Assembly (NCBI GenBank): GCA_023489135.1
Contig: JAMDCE010000133.1
Location: 1 to 13,328, forward strand
Direction of reading: 5' to 3'
Length of the DNA stretch: 13,328 nt
DNA from: Chloroflexota bacterium
GTDB lineage: Bacteria > Chloroflexota > Chloroflexia > JAMDCE01
The notes under the pieces are model-generated. The model had not been told where the DNA came from, ran no database searches, and saw only the letters and a list, made by a program, of their open reading frames with translations. Below, piece after piece: positions 1-6,740 of this stretch. How positions within the stretch are numbered: the stretch's first letter is position 1; each line of letters opens with the position of its first letter. The translations under genes and the position numbers were made by a program.

Positions 1-1
1 C

Positions 2-2083
2 GGTGGAGGCCGGGTCACGGCCACCGGGGCGGCGACCGAGATGGGCCGTGTCGGCCGTCTGGTCGCCGAGACTCCTCACGAGGCCACCCCCCTCGAACGA
101 GCTATCGAAGTTCTGGGCCGAAGGTTGATCTGGGTAATCGTGGTGGCCACGGTCCTGGTGATCGCGGTAGGCCTGTGGCACGCCGAGCCCCTGCTGCAGA
201 TGCTGGAAACCGGCGTAGTACTGGCCATAGCCGCCGTCCCGGAGGGATTGCCCGCCGTTGCCACCATTTCGCTGGCCTGGGGGCTTCAGAGGCTCGCCCG
301 CCGCAACGCCATCGTTCGGCGCCTCTCGGCGGTCGAAACCCTGGGGTCGGCGACGGTGATCTGCACCGACAAGACCGGCACGTTGACGGAGAACGTGATA
401 ACGGTTCAGGTAATCGCACTGCGCGATGGGATGGTCGAGGTCACCGGAGCCGGATACGACCCGATGGGGAGCTTCATCGCCGATGGACGGGAGATCAACC
501 CGGCCGATGACCCGCCGCTGAAGGTGGCGCTGGAGATCGGCACCCTTTGCAACAACGCCAAGCTGGAAAGAAGCGACCGCGACGGCTGGCACGCCCATGG
601 AGACCCGGTCGAGGCGGCGCTGCTGGTGGCCGCGCTCAAGGCCGGAATCGACCGGCAAAAGCTGGAGTGGGAACGGCCCAGAATGGGCGAAATACCTTTC
701 GAGGAAAAGCGGAAAAGCATGGTCACCTTCAACGCGACGGCCGAAGGCGCAACCTATGCCTATGTAAAAGGCGCCCCCAGTGTGGTCTTCGACGATTGCG
801 CGGCGATTGTCACTCGGGACGGGGTAAGACCGCTGACATCGGAGGACGCGGCTACGGTTCAGCGGCAGAACCGGGAATTGGCCGGCCGAGGACTCCGGGT
901 GCTGGGACTGGCCTACAAGCGGCTGAGCAGCCCGGCGCAGATGATCGAGGACCTGAACGACCTGATCTTTGTCGGACTCGTCGGGATGAAGGATCCACTG
1001 CGCCCTAACGTGAAGCTGTCGATTGCCAGGAGCAGGGGGGCGGGCATCAGGACCATAATGATCACCGGCGATCAGCTGGCAACGGCCGTGGCGGTAGCCA
1101 CCGAGCTGGGGCTCACGGGCGACGGTCCACCTCAGGCGGTTGAGGCCAGGGACTTGCAGCAAGTCGAAGCGGGCCGGCACCGCGAGCTATTGCGGCGCAT
1201 AAACGTCTTTGCCCGGGTCACCCCGGAGGACAAGCTGCGCATCGTACGGGCGCTGCAAGAGAATGGAGAGATCGTGGCTATGACCGGCGACGGGATCAAC
1301 GACGCGCCGGCTTTGCGCGCCGCCCACATCGGCATTGCCCTGGGTGCTCGTGGTGCCGACGTGGCCAAGGAAGCCGCGGATGTGGTCATCAGGGACGACA
1401 ATTTCTCCACTATCGTACTCGCCATCGAGCAAGGACGGGTGATCTACGCCAACATCCGCCGCGCCATTCGGTTCCTGTTAACGGCCAGCTTCGCCGCGAT
1501 CCTGGCTACCATTTTCGTGATCCCCATGGACCTGGGGCTGCCGCTGCTGCCACTGCAGATTCTTTGGCTCAACCTGCTGGTGCACGTTTTTCCGGCCATG
1601 GCCCTGGCGCTCGAAAAGGGCGATCCCGGGGTCATGCGCCAGCCGCCGAGGAATCCCAGGGAATCGATTCTCCCGCTCGGGCTGCTCGTCTCGATAGCCG
1701 TGCGCAGCGCGCTGATAGGACTGGTAACGGCCGCCACTTTCTACTGGGCGGTTCTGACCTACGGAATGGGCAACAAACCGACGACCTTCGCTTTTACCGT
1801 CCTGGCCCTGGCGCTCATGCTGCACATGCTCAATTTGCGCTCGGGAGGGATACTCGCCGGCCGGAATCACCGGCCCCCGAATCCCTACATCTGGGCCGCG
1901 TTGTTCACCACGCTCGGGCTCCAGAGTGTGGCGGTCTACGTTCCCTGGATACAGCAGCTACTCCACACCACCCCGCTGACCGGTATGGATCTGGCAGTAG
2001 TCGCGGTAGCGGCGTTGATACCTTTCGTGATGATAGAGGTGGTTAAGATGGTGAGGTACGTGATTCAGCGGAGGCAAGACTAG
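2..2083 (+). CDS. P2-type cation-transporting ATPase, 5' partial
   Basis: ATP-driven membrane cation pump of the P-type ATPase superfamily, closest in layout to the P2A (SERCA/PMA1-like) group. The reading frame is open from base 2, and the residues before the Met at 41 (VTATGAATEMGRV) match the conserved actuator-domain end, so the true start lies upstream and 693 residues are visible. Motifs in order are: M4 PEGLP at 239-253, phosphorylation site DKTGTLT at 368-388, nucleotide-binding KGAP at 767-778, MITGD at 1058-1072 and hinge TGDGINDAPAL at 1283-1315. Hydrophobic segments M5-M10 follow. The catalytic machinery is intact, but several M5/M6 ion-site residues differ from SERCA: N768 is Ser, E771 is Ala, T799 is Val and D800 is His. 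Calcium specificity should therefore not be assumed. The gene is convergent with secF. Pump assignment is certain; the ion is unknown. Confidence 0.93.
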   Translation, partial: GGGRVTATGAATEMGRVGRLVAETPHEATPLERAIEVLGRRLIWVIVVATVLVIAVGLWHAEPLLQMLETGVVLAIAAVPEGLPAVATISLAWGLQRLARRNAIVRRLSAVETLGSATVICTDKTGTLTENVITVQVIALRDGMVEVTGAGYDPMGSFIADGREINPADDPPLKVALEIGTLCNNAKLERSDRDGWHAHGDPVEAALLVAALKAGIDRQKLEWERPRMGEIPFEEKRKSMVTFNATAEGATYAYVKGAPSVVFDDCAAIVTRDGVRPLTSEDAATVQRQNRELAGRGLRVLGLAYKRLSSPAQMIEDLNDLIFVGLVGMKDPLRPNVKLSIARSRGAGIRTIMITGDQLATAVAVATELGLTGDGPPQAVEARDLQQVEAGRHRELLRRINVFARVTPEDKLRIVRALQENGEIVAMTGDGINDAPALRAAHIGIALGARGADVAKEAADVVIRDDNFSTIVLAIEQGRVIYANIRRAIRFLLTASFAAILATIFVIPMDLGLPLLPLQILWLNLLVHVFPAMALALEKGDPGVMRQPPRNPRESILPLGLLVSIAVRSALIGLVTAATFYWAVLTYGMGNKPTTFAFTVLALALMLHMLNLRSGGILAGRNHRPPNPYIWAALFTTLGLQSVAVYVPWIQQLLHTTPLTGMDLAVVAVAALIPFVMIEVVKMVRYVIQRRQD

Positions 2084-2109
2084 CGGTAGCTTTGCGCCTA
2101 AAGCTGTAG

Positions 2110-2246
2110 TGCAGGGGCTTGTCCCCTGCTTGGTCGAAGTGTGATGACACCGGCCATCGGTGAGGCTGCCGGAGGAACCGCATGGAGAACTAACGAGGCT
2201 GCCCAGTCTTCCAAACAGTCTTACGAGCAGGGGACAAGCCCCTGCA
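2110..2246. repeat. Short element with 21-bp perfect terminal inverted repeats
   Basis: Positions 2110-2130 and 2226-2246 are perfect reverse complements over 21 bp, separated by 95 bp. Each arm is itself a hairpin, CAGGGG and CCCCTG around a 5-base loop. The stretch has no credible ORF. It lies between the 3' ends of the ATPase and secF. It resembles short interspersed palindromic (REP/MITE-type) repeats. No target-site duplication is evident. There is no U-tract, so a role as intrinsic terminator is only possible. Confidence 0.65.
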
Positions 2247-2288
2247 TCATTCTTTGATTCGACCGTCGCGTGTTAGCTTGATGCGCAT

Positions 2289-2313
2289 GGGGCGTTCAAT
2301 TTAACGCCCCTAC
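2289..2313. repeat. REP-like palindrome overlapping the secF stop codon
   Basis: GGGGCGTT (2289-2296) pairs with AACGCCCC (2303-2310) around the loop CAATTT. On the minus strand the element begins GTAGGGGCG, the same end sequence as the larger element at 10405-10660. The TAG in that end is the stop codon of secF (2312-2310). It may also act as a transcription stop between the two convergent genes. Confidence 0.6.
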
Positions 2314-3230
2314 GCTCTCCTGAAGGTGAGCTTGCGGAAGAGTTGTCCCAGCTCCCCGTTCTCCCAGACCACCAGCAGCATGCTGGCGTTGAAGATCGAG
2401 GAGTAGGTTCCGCTGACGATGCCGATCAGCAGGGCCAGGACGAAGGTCCTGGTGGTCACCCCTCCGAACAGCACCAGCGCGCTCAGGGTGAAGATAACGG
2501 TCAGGGACGTGTTAAGCGAGCGTCCCAGCGTTTGCAGCACGCTGTGGTTGACCACCGAGGCGAACGACTCGTTCCCTCGCTTGCCCATGTTCTCTCTGAT
2601 TCGGTCGAAGACCACGATGGTGTCGTGGACCGAGAAACCGATGACCGTGAGCAAGGCGGTGACGAACAGGGCGTCGATCTCGATGCGGAACAGCTTCCCC
2701 AGGATGGAGAAGACCCCCAGAACTAGCAGGGCGTCGTGTAGCAGAGCGATGATGGCGCAGGCGCCATAGCGGAAAGGCGACGGCACCTTCCTGAAGGCCC
2801 AGCTGATATACAGCAGTATGCCCAGCGATGCGGCTACCACCGCCCAGATCGCCCGCTGGGCTACCTCTTCTCCGACCGAAGGCCCCACCGATTCGAACCG
2901 CAGCTCGGTGTAGTCGCCGAAGGTCTGGCGCAACGCCGATTGGATCTCGGTCTTCACCGGCGAATCCGATTTGATCTCCTTGGACCGAACGAGCAGCGTC
3001 TGATCTCCGGAGGTTTGAATGACGGCATCGCCGAGATCGAACTGCCCGAAGACGGCCTTCAGCTCACCCGGTTGAACCTCACGGTTGAACTTCATCTCCC
3101 AGAGGGTGCCGCCCGTGAAGTCCACCGCCATCTGCAGGCCGGGAGGGATCACCAGAGAGATCAATCCCGGTACGATGATAATGGCCGAAAGTAAGAAGTA
3201 CCAGAATCTCTTGCCGATAATGTCAATCAT
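2310..3230 (-). CDS. secF: Protein translocase subunit SecF
   Basis: SecF is the second half of the SecDF accessory complex. It uses the proton motive force to help pull proteins through SecYEG on the outer side of the cytoplasmic membrane. The 306-residue protein has an N-terminal membrane segment (about 9-29), the DFTGGT element at 37-42, a small periplasmic domain, and five further membrane segments from about 128 to 290. The family signature SVHDTIVVFDRIREN is at 200-214, with the conserved membrane Asp at 203. The ATG directly follows the secD TAG with no gap, so translation is probably coupled; a GGAGG lies about 12 bases upstream inside secD. The length is usual for stand-alone SecF. 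The stop codon sits in a REP-like palindrome, so the last few residues may have been reshaped by that insertion. Confidence 0.97.
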   Translation of the reverse strand: MIDIIGKRFWYFLLSAIIIVPGLISLVIPPGLQMAVDFTGGTLWEMKFNREVQPGELKAVFGQFDLGDAVIQTSGDQTLLVRSKEIKSDSPVKTEIQSALRQTFGDYTELRFESVGPSVGEEVAQRAIWAVVAASLGILLYISWAFRKVPSPFRYGACAIIALLHDALLVLGVFSILGKLFRIEIDALFVTALLTVIGFSVHDTIVVFDRIRENMGKRGNESFASVVNHSVLQTLGRSLNTSLTVIFTLSALVLFGGVTTRTFVLALLIGIVSGTYSSIFNASMLLVVWENGELGQLFRKLTFRRA

Positions 3231-4817
3231 CTAGACCACCGCCTCCTCTCCCGATAAGCTACTCTCGGCCCCTCGCTTGCGGCCCGGTATGTCGAACAAC
3301 CACCGCACCGTCGGGTTTTCCATCGAATGCGCGTCCGAGAACCACACGCGCTGAGTGACCCGCAGGAACGTGCGCGTCACCGTGATGGCGGTGAACATAC
3401 TGACGACCACACCTATGGCCAGGGTAAAGGCGAAGCCCTTGATGATACTGGCGCCGAAGTTCAGCCCAAACCAGTACAGTATGGCGCAGGTGATGAGCGT
3501 CGAGATATTCGAATCACGGATAGACGTCCAGGCGCGCGCGAAGCCGGCTTCAATAGCCGCTCCCAGCGTCTTGCCGGACCGCAGCTCTTCCTTGGTTCGC
3601 TCGAATATCAGAATATTGGCGTCGACGGCCATACCGATCGATAATATGAAGCCGGCGATGCCCGCGAGCGTCAGCGTAACCGGTATCATTTTGAAGAGCG
3701 CGAACACCGTGAGCGCGTAGATTCCCAGGGCCAGATTGGCCAGCACGCCCGGGAGGCGGTAGTAAACGAGCATAAAGAGAACTACCACCCCCAGTCCGAT
3801 GGCTCCGGCGATGAGCGACTTGTTGATCGAATCCTGGCCCAGCGTCGGTCCCACCGTGCGGTTCTGGACGACCTTCAGCGGAACCGGCAAGGAACCGTAC
3901 TTCAACTGGATGACGACGCTGCGCGCTTCCTCGAGCGGGAAGCCGCGGTCGCCACCCTCGATCACGCCGTTGCCCTGGGTGATCGGGCCCTTGATGATGG
4001 GGCTGGAGATGACCTTCTTGTCCATCACGATGGCCAGGTACTTTCCAACGTTCTTAGAAGTGTAGTCGGCGAAGATCTTGGAGCCCTCATCAGTCAGAGA
4101 GAACGAGATCTGGGGCCGGCCCAGGTTGTCGAAAGAGACGTCGGCGCTCTTCAGGTGCTTGCCGGTCATAACGGTCGGATAAACCTTGGTTCCCGTGGGA
4201 GTGGAAGCCTGCGCCGAACCGGGAGTAGTGGGAGTTATCTGCTCGGTGCCCGTTATCGGATTCTGCGTCTCCGGCGTGGGCGACGGACTCGGGGTTGGGC
4301 TTGGCGTGGGGCTGGGAGCCGCCCCGCCCTCTGGGGTGGGAGTCGGCAGCGCCACTTTCCCCACCGTGTTGGGACCACCCATACTGGTAGTGACCAGCGA
4401 TCCTTCTGCCGGTGGGATGCTTCCGGCGTCGATGAACTCCAGCAAGCCGGTCTGGCCGAAGGTCTGGATCGCTCGCTCCGGGTCTTTTATGCCGGGAAGC
4501 TCCACGATGATGCGGTTCTTCTCCTGCAGCTGGATGAGGGGCTCGGACACGCCCAGAGAGTTCACGCGGTTCTCCACCACCCCTTTGGCGGCCAGCATAG
4601 CTTGGCTATCGATCTGTTGTCCGGGAGGGACGTCGGCTTCCAGCATGACCTGCATACCGCCCTGCAGGTCCAACCCTTCGTGAACCTTGATTTCCCGATC
4701 TATCTTAATGCCGGCGAAATCAAGGTGAATTCCGCCGTTATTGGGTAGATCAATCCAGGCGGCCACAATGGCCAGAATCACAATGCCGATCAGGAGCCTA
4801 ATGTGTTTTTGCTGCAT
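3231..4817 (-). CDS. secD: Protein translocase subunit SecD with Pro/Thr-rich insert
   Basis: SecD partners SecF in proton-driven protein export. The start chosen is the ATG at 4817 (528 residues), because GGGAGGAGG lies 8 bases upstream. A longer in-frame ORF reaches 4916, but its extra 33 residues do not look like SecD. An N-terminal membrane segment (about 6-22) is followed by GLDLQGGM (48-55) and the P1 domain. Residues 158-211 are a low-complexity Pro/Thr/Ser linker that interrupts P1. The P1 head resumes near 213-320. Membrane segments 2-6 then follow, with the signature GIAGFILSIGMAVDANILIFER at 386-407 and its conserved Asp at 399. The gene abuts secF and is expressed from the promoter at 4984-5013. 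No yajC is visible next to it. Confidence 0.96.
   Translation of the reverse strand: MQQKHIRLLIGIVILAIVAAWIDLPNNGGIHLDFAGIKIDREIKVHEGLDLQGGMQVMLEADVPPGQQIDSQAMLAAKGVVENRVNSLGVSEPLIQLQEKNRIIVELPGIKDPERAIQTFGQTGLLEFIDAGSIPPAEGSLVTTSMGGPNTVGKVALPTPTPEGGAAPSPTPSPTPSPSPTPETQNPITGTEQITPTTPGSAQASTPTGTKVYPTVMTGKHLKSADVSFDNLGRPQISFSLTDEGSKIFADYTSKNVGKYLAIVMDKKVISSPIIKGPITQGNGVIEGGDRGFPLEEARSVVIQLKYGSLPVPLKVVQNRTVGPTLGQDSINKSLIAGAIGLGVVVLFMLVYYRLPGVLANLALGIYALTVFALFKMIPVTLTLAGIAGFILSIGMAVDANILIFERTKEELRSGKTLGAAIEAGFARAWTSIRDSNISTLITCAILYWFGLNFGASIIKGFAFTLAIGVVVSMFTAITVTRTFLRVTQRVWFSDAHSMENPTVRWLFDIPGRKRGAESSLSGEEAVV
4185..4346 (-). other. Pro/Thr/Ser-rich linker within SecD P1 domain
   Basis: This codes for residues about 158-211 of SecD. 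The segment is dominated by PTP, PSP and TPS repeats and contains no predicted structure. It separates the P1 base from the P1 head. Coding is continuous, with no frameshift. It probably forms a flexible extracytoplasmic spacer. Confidence 0.8.
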
Positions 4818-4825
4818 CCCTAGGC

Positions 4826-4834
4826 CCTCCTCCC
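4826..4834 (-). promoter_or_regulatory. Shine-Dalgarno site fixing the secD start
   Basis: On the minus strand this reads GGGAGGAGG, 8 bases before the ATG at 4817. It is a much better ribosome site than anything before the upstream in-frame start at 4916. Confidence 0.85.
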
Positions 4835-4871
4835 ATCCGACTCGGAGAATCATGCTCAACGCAACAATTAA

Positions 4872-4898
4872 GGCACCATCCCGTCGGGGATCGATGCC
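4872..4898 (-). promoter_or_regulatory. Hairpin in the secDF leader
   Basis: In the roughly 160-base leader between the promoter at 4984-5013 and secD, the RNA can fold as GGCA / ATCCC / loop CGAC / GGGAT / TGCC with a small internal loop. The hairpin ends about 55 bases before the start codon and has no U-tract, so it is not an intrinsic terminator. It matches no riboswitch I recognise. Confidence 0.35.
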
Positions 4899-4983
4899 TT
4901 TGCCGTGCACCAACACTCAAAAGCACGCAGTGCCTGGCGTCTGAGCCAGCCAATACCTTCCGCAGACACCCACGGCGTGAGAG

Positions 4984-5013
4984 ATTATAGACAATAGAAG
5001 ACGGGGGTGTCAA
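4984..5013 (-). promoter_or_regulatory. Sigma70-type promoter of secDF
   Basis: On the minus strand there is a perfect TTGACA (5013-5008), an 18-base spacer and a perfect TATAAT (4989-4984). Transcription would start near 4977 and leave a leader of about 160 bases before secD. It lies just after the stop codon of the M24 gene, so secDF has its own strong promoter. Confidence 0.85.
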
Positions 5014-5029
5014 ATGCGAAGCAGGCAAG

Positions 5030-6142
5030 CTATCGAATGTGTAGCTCAAATGGAACGGAGCTGAATCCTACGGCGCCATTCGGCGTGACCACATAGGTGT
5101 CGGCGATGTAGGCCCCGTTGCCGTGTTGGTCGGCTATCTGCGGATGGAAGGCGAGGGTGAGGTTTTCCTCGAAGAGCCGGCGCTCGGCTTTGAGCAGCAC
5201 CGGCCCGTCCTGGATGTCGAGGCCTATGGCGTGGCCGGTCCAAGCCACCATGCGGTGCCCACAGCCTTCGATTAGACCCTTGACCCGTCCGGCAGCCTCA
5301 CCTACAATTATCCCCGGACGGAACATCTGGGTCGCCTGCGCGATGATGCGGAGCGAGTCGTCGTGCAGCTGGCTCATCTGAGGGCTGGGCTCGCCCAGGC
5401 TGGCCACTCCTCCGCGCTGTGCCCAATACCCCCTGGGACCGCCGCATTCCACCCCGAAGTTGACCACGTCTCCCGACTTCAGGACGTGATCGGTCGGTGG
5501 AGCAATGTAAGGGGCACGCGGAGAGGTGGCGATGAGCACCATCGTCTCCTCGGCCCCCGCGTGGCGCAGGGTTTGATCGACGTCGGCCACGACCTCGCGC
5601 TCCGAGCGTCCGACCCCCACGACCTCCAGGAAGCGCCGAAAGCCCAGATCGGCAATCCGCATGGATTCCCGCATATACTCGATCTCCTCTGGACTCTTGA
5701 TGGACTTCAGGTGGTTCATCTCCAGCGTCGCGTCGCGGAGCTCGGCGTTCGGGAAGCGCTCTCGCAGGTAGAGATAGTCGTCGACCGGCATGGACGAGTT
5801 CATCCCGGCGATGAGGACTAGCCTGACGGCCGAAGGCAATCCGGCCAGGATATCACCCACCTCTTCCACCTGCCGGGGCCTGTCGCGCACGTCGGACAGG
5901 CCGGAGTTTATCTGGGCGCGAACGCGATGGGAGGGTGTCTGCATTACCACGATCGGGTCGGCATCTCCCACGAAGACGGCGTAGGCCTGTCGATTAGGCA
6001 GGCGGTGATCGCAGACGTAGCGTATCGCTCCCATGTCGCCGATAATGGCTCGAGAGATCACCACCAGGGCATCCGCCCCGGCGCTGCGCATCAAACCACG
6101 CAGCAACTCGTAGCGCCGTGACTTTTCGCCTGGTGTCAGCAT
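5030..6142 (-). CDS. M24-family (creatinase/aminopeptidase P fold) protein, metal site degenerate
   Basis: The 370-residue protein has the two-part build of creatinase/prolidase-type proteins: an N-terminal creatinase-like domain (about 1-140) and a C-terminal pita-bread domain (about 145-370) starting with the typical LKSIKSPEEIEYMR helix. Active M24 peptidases bind two metals with Asp, Asp, His, Glu, Glu. Aligned by motif, the first Asp (GDVVNFG) is Gly230, the second (GYWAQ) is Gln242, the His is kept (GHAIGL, His304), the first Glu is His333 (AFHP) and the last is Ala347 (YIADTYVVT). It is therefore unlikely to be a dinuclear metallopeptidase. It could be a non-metal enzyme, as creatinase is, or a binding protein. 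The start is the ATG at 6142, with AGGAGGG 5 bases upstream; a TTG start at 6160 is possible but lies over that site. The gene is divergent from the ligase cassette. Confidence 0.85.
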   Translation of the reverse strand: MLTPGEKSRRYELLRGLMRSAGADALVVISRAIIGDMGAIRYVCDHRLPNRQAYAVFVGDADPIVVMQTPSHRVRAQINSGLSDVRDRPRQVEEVGDILAGLPSAVRLVLIAGMNSSMPVDDYLYLRERFPNAELRDATLEMNHLKSIKSPEEIEYMRESMRIADLGFRRFLEVVGVGRSEREVVADVDQTLRHAGAEETMVLIATSPRAPYIAPPTDHVLKSGDVVNFGVECGGPRGYWAQRGGVASLGEPSPQMSQLHDDSLRIIAQATQMFRPGIIVGEAAGRVKGLIEGCGHRMVAWTGHAIGLDIQDGPVLLKAERRLFEENLTLAFHPQIADQHGNGAYIADTYVVTPNGAVGFSSVPFELHIR

Positions 6143-6147
6143 GCTAA

Positions 6148-6154
6148 CCCTCCT
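6148..6154 (-). promoter_or_regulatory. Shine-Dalgarno site fixing the M24 gene start
   Basis: It reads AGGAGGG on the minus strand, 5 bases before the ATG at 6142. It excludes the in-frame TTG at 6160, which would place this site inside the coding region. Confidence 0.8.
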
Positions 6155-6200
6155 GCTCAAAGAATCGTGGCACGGCCTTCAACCGATGTGGTCGGTGTTC

Positions 6201-6220
6201 ACCGCAAAGAGCGCAAAGAA
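6201..6220 (+). repeat. Direct repeat copy 1 (ACCGCAAAG-N-GCGCAAAGAA)
   Basis: This 20-base unit recurs at 6382-6401 with one mismatch. It lies in the leader of the M24 gene. The sequence is of a type seen as a dispersed non-coding repeat in several environmental genomes; that comparison is from memory. Confidence 0.6.
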
Positions 6221-6253
6221 AAACAAGGAGAGAAGCCTTGGCTACTCGTGGCC

Positions 6254-6282
6254 ATTATAGTGAGCGAATCATCACGCGTCAA
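6254..6282 (-). promoter_or_regulatory. Sigma70-type promoter of the M24 gene
   Basis: On the minus strand TTGACG (6282-6277), a 17-base spacer and a perfect TATAAT (6259-6254) are seen. The start would be near 6247, giving a leader of about 105 bases. The -35 box overlaps one copy of the ATCACGCGTCA repeat, so a repressor binding there could block it. Confidence 0.75.
6271..6281. promoter_or_regulatory. Possible operator copy 1, ATCACGCGTCA
   Basis: This 11-base word also occurs at 6591-6601 in the same orientation. This copy overlaps the -35 box of the M24 promoter and contains the palindrome ACGCGT. It could bind a regulator shared by the divergent genes. Confidence 0.3.
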
Positions 6283-6316
6283 CGCCGATGGTCCGGCGTG
6301 GGCAGTTTGGAAGGTG

Positions 6317-6345
6317 TTGACTTCCTCGCTCTCTAGCCATAGAAT
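6317..6345 (+). promoter_or_regulatory. Sigma70-type promoter, plus strand, distal
   Basis: TTGACT (6317-6322), a 17-base spacer and TAGAAT (6340-6345). Transcription would start near 6352, leaving a leader of about 395 bases before the ligase gene. It could serve the cassette or a small RNA that includes the hairpins at 6489-6566. Confidence 0.6.
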
Positions 6346-6381
6346 GAGGCCGTCGTTGAGCAGCAGGGGAGAACGGTGCTA

Positions 6382-6401
6382 ACCGCAAAGGGCGCAAAGA
6401 A
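6382..6401 (+). repeat. Direct repeat copy 2 (ACCGCAAAG-N-GCGCAAAGAA)
   Basis: This is the second copy of the 20-base unit, 181 bases from the first and in the same orientation. It lies just downstream of the plus-strand promoter at 6317-6345. Confidence 0.6.
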
Positions 6402-6488
6402 GGTGAAGATGGGAACGAGATGGATGAGAATGCGCTTTCGAGAAAACGTAGGGCCTTCTCAACGTCCTGTGAGCGGTCAAGGAAAGAC

Positions 6489-6508
6489 CCACACCCTGAG
6501 ACGTGTGG
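6489..6508 (+). other. Hairpin in the ligase upstream region
   Basis: CCACAC (6489-6494) pairs with GTGTGG (6503-6508) around an 8-base loop. It lies 35 bases before the stronger hairpin at 6543-6566, so a transcript from 6352 would carry both. Confidence 0.35.
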
Positions 6509-6542
6509 TGCACATTATTGGACGGATCACGCTTTCAAAGGA

Positions 6543-6566
6543 CTCGGACCCTGGCCGGGGTCCGAG
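6543..6566 (+). other. Strong 9-bp hairpin upstream of the ligase cassette
   Basis: CTCGGACCC (6543-6551) and GGGTCCGAG (6558-6566) pair perfectly around TGGCCG. No U-run follows on either strand, so it is not a standard intrinsic terminator. It may be a repeat, an RNA structure or an attenuator. Confidence 0.5.
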
Positions 6567-6590
6567 CAGATACAATTCTCGACAGTGTGC

Positions 6591-6601
6591 ATCACGCGTC
6601 A
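6591..6601. promoter_or_regulatory. Possible operator copy 2, ATCACGCGTCA
   Basis: Same 11-base word as at 6271-6281. It lies about 66 bases upstream of the proximal ligase promoter. Confidence 0.3.
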
Positions 6602-6666
6602 GAGGGAGAGGGAACCAGGCGCTACACGACTTTGATTGAGGACCCTGCGAGAAAACGCCGCACGTA

Positions 6667-6696
6667 TTGACACACCTACAGAACCCCAGGTAACAT
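6667..6696 (+). promoter_or_regulatory. Sigma70-type promoter proximal to the ligase cassette
   Basis: Perfect TTGACA (6667-6672), an 18-base spacer and TAACAT (6691-6696, four of six consensus bases). The start would be near 6703, giving a leader of about 45 bases before the ATG at 6748. Confidence 0.6.
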
Positions 6697-6734
6697 GAGG
6701 CGGCCGAGAAACGCTTCCCCCACTTAAGTCGCAC

Positions 6735-6740
6735 GGAGGG
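6735..6740 (+). promoter_or_regulatory. Shine-Dalgarno site fixing the ligase start
   Basis: GGAGGG lies 7 bases before the ATG at 6748 but only 1 base before the ATG at 6742, so 6748 is the better start. Confidence 0.75.

Noticed and set aside
2100..2130. Intrinsic terminator for the ATPase gene
   Set aside because: The hairpin is strong, but no U-run follows it; it is better described as one arm of the inverted-repeat element.
4818..4916. Longer secD start at 4916
   Set aside because: The extra 33 residues do not resemble SecD, and the ATG at 4817 has a far better ribosome site and the expected N-terminal membrane segment just after it.
6199..6410. The two 20-base direct repeats as a minimal CRISPR array
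   Set aside because: There are only two copies, 181 bases apart and not palindromic, and no cas genes are visible.
6376..6639. Overlapping short plus-strand ORFs of 71-87 codons in the divergent region
   Set aside because: They lack convincing ribosome sites, cross a strong hairpin and show no protein-like composition.
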